A stretch of 64,000 nt of DNA from Rhizobium sp. 16-488-2b (GCF_017741815.1 NZ_JAGHMF010000003.1:248001-312000); one strand, 5' to 3'; positions 1-8,230 are shown, numbered from the stretch's first letter. Translations and numbers: made by a program. Notes: a model not told the origin generated them from the sequence alone.

Positions 1-6
1 AGGTTT

Positions 7-993
7 TTACTTGATCTTCGGGTTCAGGAGCGCGTCGATCTTCGGGTCGCTCATGTTGGCCTTGGTGACGAGGTTGGCGCCGGTATCGACGTTTGCCTCG
101 ACCTTTTCGCCCTTGGACACGGCAAGCGCGGTCTTCACGCCGTCATAGCCCATGCGATAGGGATCCTGCACCACGAGGCCGGCAATCGAGCCGTCCTTGA
201 GGAAGCCGACCGTCTTGTCGTCGCTGTCAAACGCGATGACCTTGATCTTGTCGCCGAGCTTGTTTTCGGCGATCGCCTGGCCGACGCCCTGGCCGAGGAT
301 GAGGTTCGAGGCGAACACACCCACGAGGTTCGGGTTGGCGGTGATCAGGTCGGTCATCATGTTGAGGCCGGTCGTTGCCTGGCCGTCACCATACTTGTCG
401 GCGATGAGCTTGAGGCCCGGATGCTTGGTCTTCAGCTGATCGAGGAAGCCTTCGCGGCGCTGCTCGAGCGAGCCGACGCCGGGTAGGTTGGTCAGGATGA
501 CGACTTCGCCTTCTTCCTTGCCGGTCATTTCCTTGATCGCCGCTGCCAGGCCGTCGGCTGCGATGCGGCCGCCCTGGACGTTATCGGTGGTGAGGAACGA
601 CTTGAAGGCCTTCGAATCCGCGCCGGAGTCGATGCCGATGATCGGAACGGACTTGGCGGCTTCATCGATCGGCTTGCCGAGCGCCTTGAATTCGGTCGGC
701 GAGATGACGATAGCGGCCGGCTTGCCGGCAACGGCGTTCTCGAGAATGCTGATCTGGCCGTTCACGTCGGACTCGGCCTGTGCGCCAAGCTCCGGCACCT
801 TGACGCCGAGATCCTGACCCGCCTTGCGGGCACCGGCCAGCACGATCTGCCAGTAGAAGGACGTGGTGTCCTTGACGATGATAGGAATGGTCACGTCTGC
901 CGCGAAGGACGGCATCGGCACGGCTGTTGCCATGACGGCGGCGCCCGCAAGAGCGGTAAAGGCGCGACGCGAAAGAATGGACTTCATGCGCAT
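7..993 (-). CDS. Sugar ABC transporter periplasmic substrate-binding protein (ribose/fructose type)
   Basis: A 328-aa exported binding protein of the periplasmic-binding-protein type I (RbsB-like) family, which captures a sugar in the periplasm for an ABC importer. The N-terminus (MRMKSILSRRAFTALAGA) is a signal peptide with a likely cut near SFA/AD. The mature protein has the family's beta-strand/helix pattern, with IVISPTEFKAL and VIAFDSDDKTVGFL typical of the sugar cleft and hinge. I chose the ATG at 993 because GGAGGAG sits just upstream; an in-frame ATG at 1074 would add 27 residues with no signal character. It lies downstream of fucU on the same strand after a 350-base gap with its own candidate promoter. 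The ATPase and permease are not in the window and are presumably beyond the left edge. The substrate is inferred (fucose-like or another deoxy/hexose sugar), not proven. Confidence 0.9.
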   Translation of the reverse strand: MRMKSILSRRAFTALAGAAVMATAVPMPSFAADVTIPIIVKDTTSFYWQIVLAGARKAGQDLGVKVPELGAQAESDVNGQISILENAVAGKPAAIVISPTEFKALGKPIDEAAKSVPIIGIDSGADSKAFKSFLTTDNVQGGRIAADGLAAAIKEMTGKEEGEVVILTNLPGVGSLEQRREGFLDQLKTKHPGLKLIADKYGDGQATTGLNMMTDLITANPNLVGVFASNLILGQGVGQAIAENKLGDKIKVIAFDSDDKTVGFLKDGSIAGLVVQDPYRMGYDGVKTALAVSKGEKVEANVDTGANLVTKANMSDPKIDALLNPKIK

Positions 994-1055
994 GTTGGTT
1001 CTCCTCCAAGTGCGTTCTTCCTCCAGGAAATCTCTCGCGAACGCGAACGAGAGAC

Positions 1056-1080
1056 TTTTATCGATAAAAAACATTTACGA
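1056..1080. promoter_or_regulatory. Operator-like motif A in the leader of the binding-protein gene
   Basis: This AT-rich site contains the perfect 12-bp palindrome TTTATCGATAAA (1057-1068) followed by AACATTT. It matches 20 of 25 positions with a site at 4413-4437 that overlaps the promoter of the dehydratase gene. The shared motif and its placement suggest one regulator, most simply the adjacent GntR protein. That assignment is inference. Confidence 0.4.
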
Positions 1081-1287
1081 GTTTGAAGCTAGCCGAGGCC
1101 TGCCTTGTTTGCAAGACCGCGCCGGATAAGCCCTTTGGCTCTTTCCGGACCAGTCCTGCACCCGCTTATCGATCGAGCCGCCGGCGTCAAAACGCCGGCA
1201 ACTCCCCATTCCCAATCTCGTTGCCTTTTCCTCCGAGGCCAGACGTCCCTCCAAGACATCCGGCCGAAAAGGCCCCGAGTTCGATTT

Positions 1288-1316
1288 ATGAAACATAGGT
1301 TCCGCGTGAATGTCAA
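1288..1316 (-). promoter_or_regulatory. Candidate sigma70 promoter for the transport genes
   Basis: On the minus strand a TTGACA -35 box (1311-1316) is followed after 17 bases by TTTCAT (1288-1293), 4 of 6 matches to the -10 consensus. The -10 region overlaps an 11-bp palindrome TATGAAACATA (1287-1297), which could be an operator. Confidence 0.4.
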
Positions 1317-1343
1317 TACGGAACGTTTATTCCGTTTCTCTCT

Positions 1344-1790
1344 TTATCCCCAGAATACCTCGTCCGGCAGCACGACGCCTTTCTTCAGGATGATGTTGCC
1401 GTAGAGGCGAAACTCGGTGGTCGCGACGATATAGGCGGCCTTGCGCGACCGTTCGTAGAAGGCGAAACGCTCGAGCGTCGAAATGCCAAAATCGCCCGCG
1501 CGCTTGGACACAATGGTCTGAAATTCCTTGCAAACCTCGGGCACAGCGGTCGGATCGCCCACCACTTCCATGACCCAGGCCGATTCCGGCACAAACGTAT
1601 CGAGCGGCATATGCGTCAGGATCGCTTCCGCCATGGTCGTGGCACTGACGCCATCGGCGCGGATCATTTCCGGGCCCATGGAAAAAGACGGGAAGTTGGC
1701 GTCGGCGATGACGATCTCGTCTCCATGGCCCATGCGCGCGATCGCGCACAACAGGTCGGGGCTGAGGACGGGATGAATTCCTTTAAGCAT
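1344..1790 (-). CDS. fucU: FucU/RbsD-family sugar mutarotase (L-fucose mutarotase)
   Basis: A 148-aa cytoplasmic enzyme that interconverts alpha and beta anomers of a sugar, in FucU's case L-fucose, so that downstream enzymes receive the right form. The N-terminal block MLKGIHPVLSPDLLCAIARM and the following GHGDEIVIADANFP are the hallmark of the RbsD/FucU fold, and the length matches FucU (about 140 aa). A distinctive C-terminal FRLYGNIILKKGV also fits FucU rather than RbsD. The ATG is preceded by AAGGA that overlaps the stop codon of the aldo/keto reductase 11 bases upstream, so the two are probably translated from one message. Confidence 0.9.
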   Translation of the reverse strand: MLKGIHPVLSPDLLCAIARMGHGDEIVIADANFPSFSMGPEMIRADGVSATTMAEAILTHMPLDTFVPESAWVMEVVGDPTAVPEVCKEFQTIVSKRAGDFGISTLERFAFYERSRKAAYIVATTEFRLYGNIILKKGVVLPDEVFWG

Positions 1791-1801
1791 TCTGTTTTTC
1801 C

Positions 1802-2821
1802 TTAAACGCGAACAGCATCGTCGCCGAGTGGCGGCGCAACGAGAGTGAAGCTATCGAATTCCGGATAGATCGTCTCCGGCAAAATCGGTGAGAAGAGGTC
1901 CATGTTGCGCGTCACGCTGGATGCCTTGCCGGTGCCGATCAGCACCGACGACACGAGCGGATCGCGCAGCGCGAACTGCAGCGCCGGCGCGGCGAGCGAT
2001 ACACCGTTCCTGGCTGCGACCGCTTCCATGCCGCGCACCTTGGCGAGCACCTCTTCGGTCGCCGGCATATAGTCGAAGTTCGACCCCGCCACCGCACCGG
2101 TCGCGAGAATACCAGAGTTGAAGACGCCGCCGACCACAAGCGAAGTTCCCTTCTTGCGGCAGAGCGGCAAGAGTTCGGCTTCGGCCGATCGGTCGAGCAG
2201 CGTGTAGCGCCCGGCCATCAGGATGCAGTCGATATCGGCATTGCGCATCACGTCGAGGCACACAGGCACCTCGTTGACGCCAAGCCCGAAGGCCTTGATC
2301 GCGCCCGATGCCTTCAGTTCTTCCAGCGCCTTGATGCCGGTATCGAGGAACTGCTTGAGATAGACGGCATTCTTCGCCGCGCCATGCGTATAGCCGCCGA
2401 TATCGTGGACATAGAGAATGTCGATCCGGTTCAGCCCCAGCCGCGCGTAGCTGAATTCGACCGAGCGCATGATGCCGTCATAGGAATAGTCGTAATCGGC
2501 GTCGAAGGAGAGCGGATCGACATAGGAATAGTCGGGAACTGTGCCCGTCGGCACCGGGCGCAGCAGCCGTCCGACCTTGGTGGAGAGCACCCATTCGCTT
2601 TCCGGCTTGCCGCGCAGGAAATCGCCGACATGGCGCTCGCCGAGTCCCAGCCCATACCAGGGTGCGACGTCGAAATAGCGGATGCCGCTATCCCATGCCG
2701 CGTCGAGCGTTTGCATGGCCTGTTCGCGCGGGCAGGCGCGGTAGAGGCCGCCAAGGGCTGCGGCGCCGAAGCTCACTTCGGTCACCTCTAGCTCGGTCCG
2801 GCCGATCCTCCTCGTCTTCAT
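1802..2821 (-). CDS. Aldo/keto reductase, L-fucose (D-threo-aldose) dehydrogenase type
   Basis: A 339-aa soluble TIM-barrel NAD(P)-dependent oxidoreductase. Counting from the ATG at 2821, the catalytic tetrad of the family is visible as Asp51, Tyr56 (in DVAPWYG), Lys82 (STKVGR) and His139 (YVHD). The motif GLGLGERHVGDFLRG and the C-terminal nucleotide-site segment (SSVLIGTGKASSVTRN) match D-threo-aldose 1-dehydrogenase / L-fucose dehydrogenase, which oxidises the C1 of the sugar to the lactone. Pyridoxal dehydrogenases of the same subgroup look similar, so the substrate is inferred mainly from fucU next door. GGGAGGA precedes two consecutive ATGs (2824 and 2821); the second has better spacing. 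It sits 32 bases after the dehydratase and 11 before fucU. Confidence 0.85.
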   Translation of the reverse strand: MKTRRIGRTELEVTEVSFGAAALGGLYRACPREQAMQTLDAAWDSGIRYFDVAPWYGLGLGERHVGDFLRGKPESEWVLSTKVGRLLRPVPTGTVPDYSYVDPLSFDADYDYSYDGIMRSVEFSYARLGLNRIDILYVHDIGGYTHGAAKNAVYLKQFLDTGIKALEELKASGAIKAFGLGVNEVPVCLDVMRNADIDCILMAGRYTLLDRSAEAELLPLCRKKGTSLVVGGVFNSGILATGAVAGSNFDYMPATEEVLAKVRGMEAVAARNGVSLAAPALQFALRDPLVSSVLIGTGKASSVTRNMDLFSPILPETIYPEFDSFTLVAPPLGDDAVRV

Positions 2822-2853
2822 CATTCCTCCCTGAAGACTGTCGATATTCTTGA

Positions 2854-4356
2854 TTAAAGCGTTGCTCCGAGATGCCAAGGCACGAATTCGTTATCGCCGT
2901 AGCCGAATTCCTCGCTCTTGGTCTTCTTGCCCGATGCGGTGTCGATGATCAGGTCGAAGATCTCGCGCCCCTTGCCTGATATCGTCGCATCGCCGCTGGC
3001 AATCGTACCGCAGTCGATGTCCATGTCCTCTTCCATCGAGGCATAGAGCGCCGAATTGCTGGAGAGCTTGATCGACGGTGCCGGGCGACAGCCGAAGCAA
3101 CTGCCGCGGCCGGTGGTAAACGCGATCATGTTGGCTCCACCAGCGACCTGGCCGGTGGCCGAGACGGGGTCGTAGCCGGGTGTATCCATGAAGACGAGGC
3201 CCGGCGCGGTCACCCGTTCGGCATAGCCGTAGACGGCCGTCAGCGGCGAACGCCCACCCTTGGCGACAGCGCCGAGCGACTTTTCCAGGATGGTGGTCAG
3301 CCCGCCGCGCTTGTTGCCGGGGGAGGGGTTGTTGTCGAGCGAGGCGCCGTGCATCGCCACATATTTCTCCCACCAGACGATCTTCTCGTCGAGCTTGCGG
3401 GCGACCTCCTCGCTGACCGCGCGGCTGCGAAGCAAATGCTCGGCGCCGTAGATCTCGGAGGTCTCCGACAGGATCGCCGTGCCGCCGGCAGCCGCCAGAA
3501 GATCGGCCGCGACACCCAGCGCCGGGTTGGCGGTAATCCCTGAGAAACCGTCGGAGCCGCCGCACTGCATGCCGATGATGATGTCGCTGATCGGCAGCGG
3601 CACGCGCCGCTCGCGCCCGACATCGTCGGCGATTTCCTTCAGCATGCCCATGGCGCGCTCGACGGCGCGGCGCGATCCGCCGGCATCCTGAATGTTGAAA
3701 TGGCGCTTGGAATTGCCGGCGCCGCTCTGACCGTAGAGCGTCAGCTGGTTGACCTCGCAGCCGAGCCCGATCATCAGCACGCCGCCGAAATTCACATGCC
3801 TGGTATAGCCGGCAAGCGTGCGGTGCAGAACGGCCATGCCGTCGCCGGTCGAGCTCATGCCGCAGCCCTGGTCATGCACGATCGGAACGAAACCGTCGAT
3901 GCCCTCGTAATGCGGCAGGATGGTGCGATTGGCCTGGTCGGCGATGGCGCGACAGACCGTGGTGGAACAGTTCACGCTGGCGATGATGCCGATATAGTTG
4001 CGCGTCGCCGACCGCCCGTCGGCGCGCTTGTAGCCCATGAAGGTGCGCGCGCGGTCGGCCGCACTTGCTTCTTCCGGCGCCGAATTGGCGGCGGCCGCCA
4101 GGCGGTCGTTTTCGAAATGCAGGTTCTGGCTATGGATGTGCTGGCCGGCCTTGACGTCTGATGTCGTGCGCCCGATCGCCTGTCCGTATTTCACCACCGG
4201 TTGGCCGAGCGCGATGTCTGTCAGTGCGATCTTGTGGCCGGGGTCGATCTTCTCCAGCGTTGTTATTCCCGCCACCATCTCGCCGGCGGCGATCGGGGCC
4301 GTGGCAACCGCGACATTGTCGCCTGATGACAGGATGATCCAAGGGTCTTTTTTCAA
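2854..4356 (-). CDS. UxaA-family sugar-acid dehydratase (altronate/galactarate dehydratase type)
   Basis: A 500-aa iron-dependent dehydratase of the UxaA/GarD family, which removes water from a sugar acid to give a 2-keto-3-deoxy acid. It has an N-terminal SAF domain (about residues 1-85, with GQHIHSQNL) and the full UxaA catalytic part: RNYIGIIASVNCS, HDQGCGMSS, GLGCEVNQ, MQCGGSDGFSG and GRGSCFGCRPAPSIK, with conserved cysteines for metal binding. I chose a TTG start at 4356 because AGGGAGAAG lies just upstream and the resulting length fits the family. An ATG at 4431 lies inside the promoter. It is the first gene of the operon. The substrate could be fuconate rather than altronate, given fucU and the dehydrogenase; that is inference. 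Confidence 0.85.
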   Translation of the reverse strand: MKKDPWIILSSGDNVAVATAPIAAGEMVAGITTLEKIDPGHKIALTDIALGQPVVKYGQAIGRTTSDVKAGQHIHSQNLHFENDRLAAAANSAPEEASAADRARTFMGYKRADGRSATRNYIGIIASVNCSTTVCRAIADQANRTILPHYEGIDGFVPIVHDQGCGMSSTGDGMAVLHRTLAGYTRHVNFGGVLMIGLGCEVNQLTLYGQSGAGNSKRHFNIQDAGGSRRAVERAMGMLKEIADDVGRERRVPLPISDIIIGMQCGGSDGFSGITANPALGVAADLLAAAGGTAILSETSEIYGAEHLLRSRAVSEEVARKLDEKIVWWEKYVAMHGASLDNNPSPGNKRGGLTTILEKSLGAVAKGGRSPLTAVYGYAERVTAPGLVFMDTPGYDPVSATGQVAGGANMIAFTTGRGSCFGCRPAPSIKLSSNSALYASMEEDMDIDCGTIASGDATISGKGREIFDLIIDTASGKKTKSEEFGYGDNEFVPWHLGATL

Positions 4357-4412
4357 CGATCTTCTCCCTAGGGAAACACTCGCTGCATCGGCGAATGCGC
4401 ATTGCTTTTGTT

Positions 4413-4442
4413 TTTTATCTACAATAAACATTTTCAAGTCAA
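4413..4442 (-). promoter_or_regulatory. Promoter of the sugar-acid operon with overlapping operator-like motif B
   Basis: On the minus strand TTGACT (4437-4442) is followed after exactly 17 bases by GATAAA (4414-4419), a good sigma70-type promoter about 60 bases before the TTG start. Bases 4413-4437 match the motif at 1056-1080 in 20 of 25 positions, covering the spacer and -10 box. A repressor bound there would block transcription. Confidence 0.55.
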
Positions 4443-4595
4443 CGGGATTATTGATCCTGTGGACGAGGGAGGCAAACAGCCGCGGACGATCCAAAATAAG
4501 ATAAGGATCGCCGAGAGATAAGCTCCTGCCACGCGCCGGCGCCCGCCATTCGCGGGCTTTTGCTGTGCGCCGCAGGGCAACAAGGCGGGGTGTGC

Positions 4596-5507
4596 ATGGC
4601 GCGGCAAAACACGGTCTTCAAGGAAGCGTATAATCGCTATGTCGCGGCGCTGCGCGCCGATGAGACCCTGCCGTCCGAGCCCGATATCGCCGCCAAGCTC
4701 GGCATCAGCCGCAGTACCGCCCGCGCCATCCTGACCCGGCTGGACGAGGAAGGCATCATCAGCTGGAACAAGCGCCAGAAGGTGGTGTTGCGCACGCCGA
4801 CCCAGGCAGATCTCTTTCCCTCGGAAGAAACCGATTCCCTGCACAACATCATCGAGCGCAGCTTCATGCAGCGCATTCTTTCCGATGACGCAGCACCCGG
4901 CACGCAGATCAATGAGCTGGAGCTTGCCCGCGACATCGGCACCGGCACGACCAGCGTGCGCGAGTTCCTGATCCGCTTCTCGCGCTTCGGGCTGATCGAG
5001 AAACGGCCGAACAGCCACTGGATATTGAAGGGTTTCACCCGCGAGTTCGCGCTGGAGCTCGCCGAAGTGCGCGAGATGTTCGAGCTCCACTCCGCCGCCG
5101 AATTCGGCCGGCTGCCTAAGGATAACGAAGCCTGGCGGGCGCTGGCGGAGATCAAGGCCGAGCACCACGCCCTGCTCGATGATCTCGACGGTCGCTACAA
5201 GGAATTCTCAGCCCTCGACGAGCGCTTCCATTTGCTGATCCATGGTGCGGCGAAGAACCGCTTCATCGCCGATTTCTACGACGCCATCGCCATCGTCTTC
5301 CACTATCACTACCAGTGGAACAAGGCCTTCGCCCGCCAGCGCAACGAACGCGCCATTCATGAGCATCTGGATTATATCGCAGCCCTTGAAGCAGGCGATC
5401 CGGCCGCGATCGACGCCGCCTGCAGGGTGCACCTGCGCTCCGCGCGCCAGACCTTGCTGCAGTCTTTGCCGCAGACGGCAGCCGACGGGGAAACGCCCGC
5501 GAAGTAG
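4596..5507 (+). CDS. GntR-family (FCD) transcriptional regulator with two winged helices
   Basis: A 303-aa DNA-binding regulator divergent from the sugar-acid operon. Residues about 8-66 form one winged helix-turn-helix (LPSEPDIAAKLGISRSTARA). Residues about 95-150 look like a second (ELARDIGTGTTSVREFLIR, then EKRPNSHWILKGF). The rest is an all-helical FCD ligand domain with metal-type residues (DERFHLLIH and HEHLDYIAALEAGD). Ordinary FadR-type proteins have only one HTH and about 230 residues. The ATG at 4596 follows GGCGGGG; an earlier ATG at 4560 lacks a ribosome site. Position and the paired motif sites suggest it represses the catabolic and transport genes until a sugar-acid intermediate binds; that is inferred. 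Confidence 0.85.
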   Translation: MARQNTVFKEAYNRYVAALRADETLPSEPDIAAKLGISRSTARAILTRLDEEGIISWNKRQKVVLRTPTQADLFPSEETDSLHNIIERSFMQRILSDDAAPGTQINELELARDIGTGTTSVREFLIRFSRFGLIEKRPNSHWILKGFTREFALELAEVREMFELHSAAEFGRLPKDNEAWRALAEIKAEHHALLDDLDGRYKEFSALDERFHLLIHGAAKNRFIADFYDAIAIVFHYHYQWNKAFARQRNERAIHEHLDYIAALEAGDPAAIDAACRVHLRSARQTLLQSLPQTAADGETPAK

Positions 5508-5530
5508 TACCGAGCAGCACTGTATGGACG

Positions 5531-5556
5531 AAAAAAAAGCCCGCTCAAGGCGGGCC
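5531..5556 (-). terminator. Rho-independent terminator, minus strand
   Basis: A GCCCGC/GCGGGC stem with a 5-base loop is followed on the minus strand by eight Ts (A-run 5531-5538 on the plus strand). It is correctly oriented only for a minus-strand transcript, although the gene just to its left (GntR) is on the plus strand. The nearest minus-strand gene ends 190 bases upstream. Confidence 0.75.
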
Positions 5557-5744
5557 ACGTCTCGCGAACTCAATACAATCGATAACGCAATACCAACGAG
5601 ACAACTCAACCTACCACCCCGCGCGCCTCCTTGCACTTCGCTCATTCGGATGAGATTCGCAGGCTCGCATCAGGCAATGGGAGCATGCGCCGCTTGCCGC
5701 GCCATGCGTCTCGGTAGATCGAAGCAAGCTCGATCGCAAACGGC

Positions 5745-5861
5745 TTAGCGCCGGGGAAAATCATTCCATCCGGAAGCCCGCGCCTTCGCGAAAACGATCT
5801 GCGCCTCACGCCCCAGAAAGAGCAGGCCGAAGATGCCTATGATCATCAGGATATCCCACAT
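5745..5861 (-). CDS. Small single-pass membrane protein (38 aa), unknown
   Basis: A short open frame whose ATG at 5861 is preceded by GGGGAGAG at good spacing. The peptide begins MWDILMIIGIFGLLFLG, a clear hydrophobic span, and ends in a basic tail (REAQIVFAKARASGWNDFPRR in outline). Such small inner-membrane peptides often modulate a larger membrane complex, but I do not recognise the family. Its 3' side leads to the minus-strand terminator at 5531-5556. A longer in-frame start at 5945 adds residues with no membrane character and no ribosome site. Confidence 0.5.
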   Translation of the reverse strand: MWDILMIIGIFGLLFLGREAQIVFAKARASGWNDFPRR

Positions 5862-6364
5862 GTACGCTCTCCCCAATTGCGTTGCGGGCCGTGCCTCAGA
5901 CCCCTCATGACACGGCCCGCCCAATCCAAACGCGACCGCCATCACGTTTCAGGACGATCGCACTCATATGCGACATCAATGCGTCGCGGTATCGCGAATT
6001 CTGGGGATGTGGCCGTTTGGCGCATCACTTTACGGTGCTCATGAGAGCTCAAATCGTGAGCGAGACGATCTTTTGATCAGCAATGCTCTGCGGCGGCTGC
6101 ATTCTTCGTGTCAGGTCAAATTCCCGAGTTTTTTTATCGGAAATATCTGAAAATCTCTTGAGGACTACTTGATGGCGCGACTTTTGCAAAATTCTACGCG
6201 AGTGCCGCAAGAACAACTTCCGAGTTGTACCATTTTCATCAGATTTAGCTAATCGCATCCATACTTTATTAACCGCGATTTTCTTAGTTAAGCACCTATA
6301 GGCTGTATGATTCAGTCGAATCGCTCTCAGTTTTAATTCAAGGTTTCATTTATCTGGATCTCCG
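5862..6364. other. AT-rich non-coding region upstream of the flagellin gene
   Basis: This 503-base stretch has no supported gene and is more AT-rich than its surroundings, especially after 6100. It holds a perfect 6-bp inverted repeat ACAACT/AGTTGT with a 4-base loop at 6213-6228, about 140 bases before the flagellin start, which could be a regulator site. I could not assign a confident -35/-10 pair. A 69-codon minus-strand frame here lacks a ribosome site and I leave it out. Confidence 0.4.
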
Positions 6365-8077
6365 ATGACGTCCCTTCTGACCAATACCTCGGCATTTTCA
6401 GCACTACAGACACTTCGCTCTCTCAACTCAGGACTGCAGGAAACCCAAGGCCGGATATCGTCGGGTCTGCGGGTGCAAACGGCGTCCGACAATGCCGCCT
6501 ATTGGTCCATTGGCACGACGATGACATCCGATAGCAAGGCGGTGTCCGCCGTCTCGGACGCTCTCGGAATGGCTTCCGCCAAAGTCGACACCGCCTACGC
6601 GGGCACCGACTCGATCGTCGACGTGCTCACCGAGTACAAGGCGAAGCTCGTTGCGGCGACCGAGGATGGGGTGGACAAGGCGAAGATCCAGGATGAGTTA
6701 AAGCAACTCAATCTGCAGGTCGAAAGCATCGTGGCTTCGTCGAGCTTCAATGGTGTCAATTGGCTGACGACGAATGCTCCGACGCATCTCATGGTCACCG
6801 ATGATCTTACCACCTCCGTCATGTCGTCGTTCGTCCGCTCGGATGACGGTTCGGTTAAGGTGGAAACGGAAAGCGTAAACCTCAAGCTCAGCAGCATGCT
6901 CAACACCGGCGGCGGCGGCATCCTGCAAAAGGAACTTGACGGTGTCGGCAATATCGGCGGCTTCCGCGGCACGGGTATCAATTCCGTCGCCCATGAGGGC
7001 CACGAGAACCGTGATTTCACCGGTCCAGCCACTTTCGGTGCATCCGATTACATCGACTTTGATATTGTGGTCGATGCCGGAGACTATTCCGCCGGCGAGA
7101 CCTTTACCGCGCTCAGGATCGACAAGAGCGTGATAGACACTGCTTTGGGTACGACCAACGGCAAGATCGGCAACGCTTCCGACATGCGCAAGGTGCTCAA
7201 CCAGGTCTTTGCCGATAACGGCGTCCCCGCGACTGCCAATGAGACACTTTTCTCCGGCTCGCTGACGTCAAGTCAGTTCGAGATCGGTTCGCTCGAGACC
7301 TCGGGTCATCCCGGCTCCAGCATCAACATAACCGGCGTTGTATCGGATTTCGGCGGTGTCTATCCATCCGGCTTCGCACTCGGTCTGGAAAAAGCGCCGA
7401 TCAGTAATCACGACAACATGTATCCCGAGGCCCACATGACGTTCGGCCGATCCTTCACCGTCTCCGAGAAAGCGTCCATCACCTTCGATGTGCAGGTTGG
7501 CCCCAACCCGCTGCAGACCTATAGGATCGACCGGGCAACTGTTGATGCCGCGCTTGGCACGAGCGATGGCTATGTCGGCAACGCCACGGACTTGGCCACC
7601 GTAATCGCATTCGCCTCGGCGGGCAGCGATTTGGTGATCACGCCATCCGGCGACACGATCACCTTTTCGGCCGATCGGACCCTTTATCCGGAGGCAGGCA
7701 ACCGCGCCGCCCGCGTCAGCGTCGGCAACGTTCAGTCCGATCCGCCATGGACGCTTGAGTTCGACCTCGACGAGATCGACGTCACCGGCTCCGCCTTCGG
7801 TGTCGATGAGTACCTCACCGGCGTCGAGTACATGCTGAAGCGGTCGATCGAAAGCGCCAGCACGCTCGGATCTCTGCAGACGCGTATCGACGGGCAGACG
7901 GTTTTCGCATCCAAGCTCAAGGACAGTCTCGACAGCGGCGTCGGTCGTCTCGTCGATGCCGACATGGAACAGGAGTCCTCCAGACTCGCCGCCCAGCAAA
8001 CCCAGCAGCAACTCGCCATCCAAGCCCTGTCGATCGCCAACTCTGCGCCGAGCGGCATCATGAGCCTGTTCCGGTAG
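6365..8077 (+). CDS. Flagellin with enlarged, internally duplicated central domain
   Basis: A 570-aa flagellar filament subunit. The conserved ends are clear: the N-terminal D0/D1 helices (MTSLLTNTSAFSALQTLRSL, then ISSGLRVQTASDNAAYWSI) and the C-terminal helix ending in SIANSAPSGIMSLFR. Most rhizobial flagellins have 300-430 residues; the extra length is a surface domain at about residues 200-470. Within it two segments repeat the same pattern: RIDKSVIDTALGTTNGKIGN near residue 250 and RIDRATVDAALGTSDGYVGN near residue 388, each with about 90 alignable residues. No flagellar genes flank it, as for the scattered extra flagellins of some Rhizobium species. The start has only a weak ribosome site (GGATCTCCG). 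Confidence 0.92.
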   Translation: MTSLLTNTSAFSALQTLRSLNSGLQETQGRISSGLRVQTASDNAAYWSIGTTMTSDSKAVSAVSDALGMASAKVDTAYAGTDSIVDVLTEYKAKLVAATEDGVDKAKIQDELKQLNLQVESIVASSSFNGVNWLTTNAPTHLMVTDDLTTSVMSSFVRSDDGSVKVETESVNLKLSSMLNTGGGGILQKELDGVGNIGGFRGTGINSVAHEGHENRDFTGPATFGASDYIDFDIVVDAGDYSAGETFTALRIDKSVIDTALGTTNGKIGNASDMRKVLNQVFADNGVPATANETLFSGSLTSSQFEIGSLETSGHPGSSINITGVVSDFGGVYPSGFALGLEKAPISNHDNMYPEAHMTFGRSFTVSEKASITFDVQVGPNPLQTYRIDRATVDAALGTSDGYVGNATDLATVIAFASAGSDLVITPSGDTITFSADRTLYPEAGNRAARVSVGNVQSDPPWTLEFDLDEIDVTGSAFGVDEYLTGVEYMLKRSIESASTLGSLQTRIDGQTVFASKLKDSLDSGVGRLVDADMEQESSRLAAQQTQQQLAIQALSIANSAPSGIMSLFR

Positions 8078-8095
8078 TTTGGGCGTGCGGTGCGT

Positions 8096-8122
8096 GCGGC
8101 TGAGGGAAGCGCCCTCAGCCGC
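8096..8122 (+). terminator. Strong hairpin after the flagellin gene
   Basis: A perfect 11-bp stem, GCGGCTGAGGG with CCCTCAGCCGC around a 5-base loop, begins 18 bases after the flagellin stop codon. There is no T-run, so it may stabilise the 3' end or act with Rho rather than be a classical terminator. Confidence 0.5.
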
Positions 8123-8230
8123 TACCGGTTGCGGCAGGATCGAGCGGTCATCGCCTTAGGCGTCGGCCACGCTATCGTCGCGCGCGAAAGCCGGGGAAAT
8201 GTCGAAACTCTCAGAAATCTGAAGAAAAAA

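Larger units (their letters stand above)
994..1343. other. Non-coding gap between fucU and the sugar-binding protein
   Basis: No convincing gene is seen in this 350-base stretch. It holds a candidate promoter (1288-1316), a 6-bp inverted repeat ACGGAA/TTCCGT at 1318-1335 just after fucU, a perfect 8-bp hairpin GCCGGCGT/ACGCCGGC at 1180-1199 without a T-run, and an operator-like motif at 1056-1080. Together these suggest the transport genes can be transcribed separately from the catabolic genes. Confidence 0.5.

Noticed and set aside
1180..1199. GCCGGCGT/ACGCCGGC hairpin as a terminator of fucU
   Set aside because: Perfect stem but no T-run on either strand and far from the fucU stop; left as an unexplained hairpin.
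6049..6258. 69-codon minus-strand frame upstream of the flagellin gene
   Set aside because: No ribosome site, no recognisable domain, lies in a likely regulatory gap.
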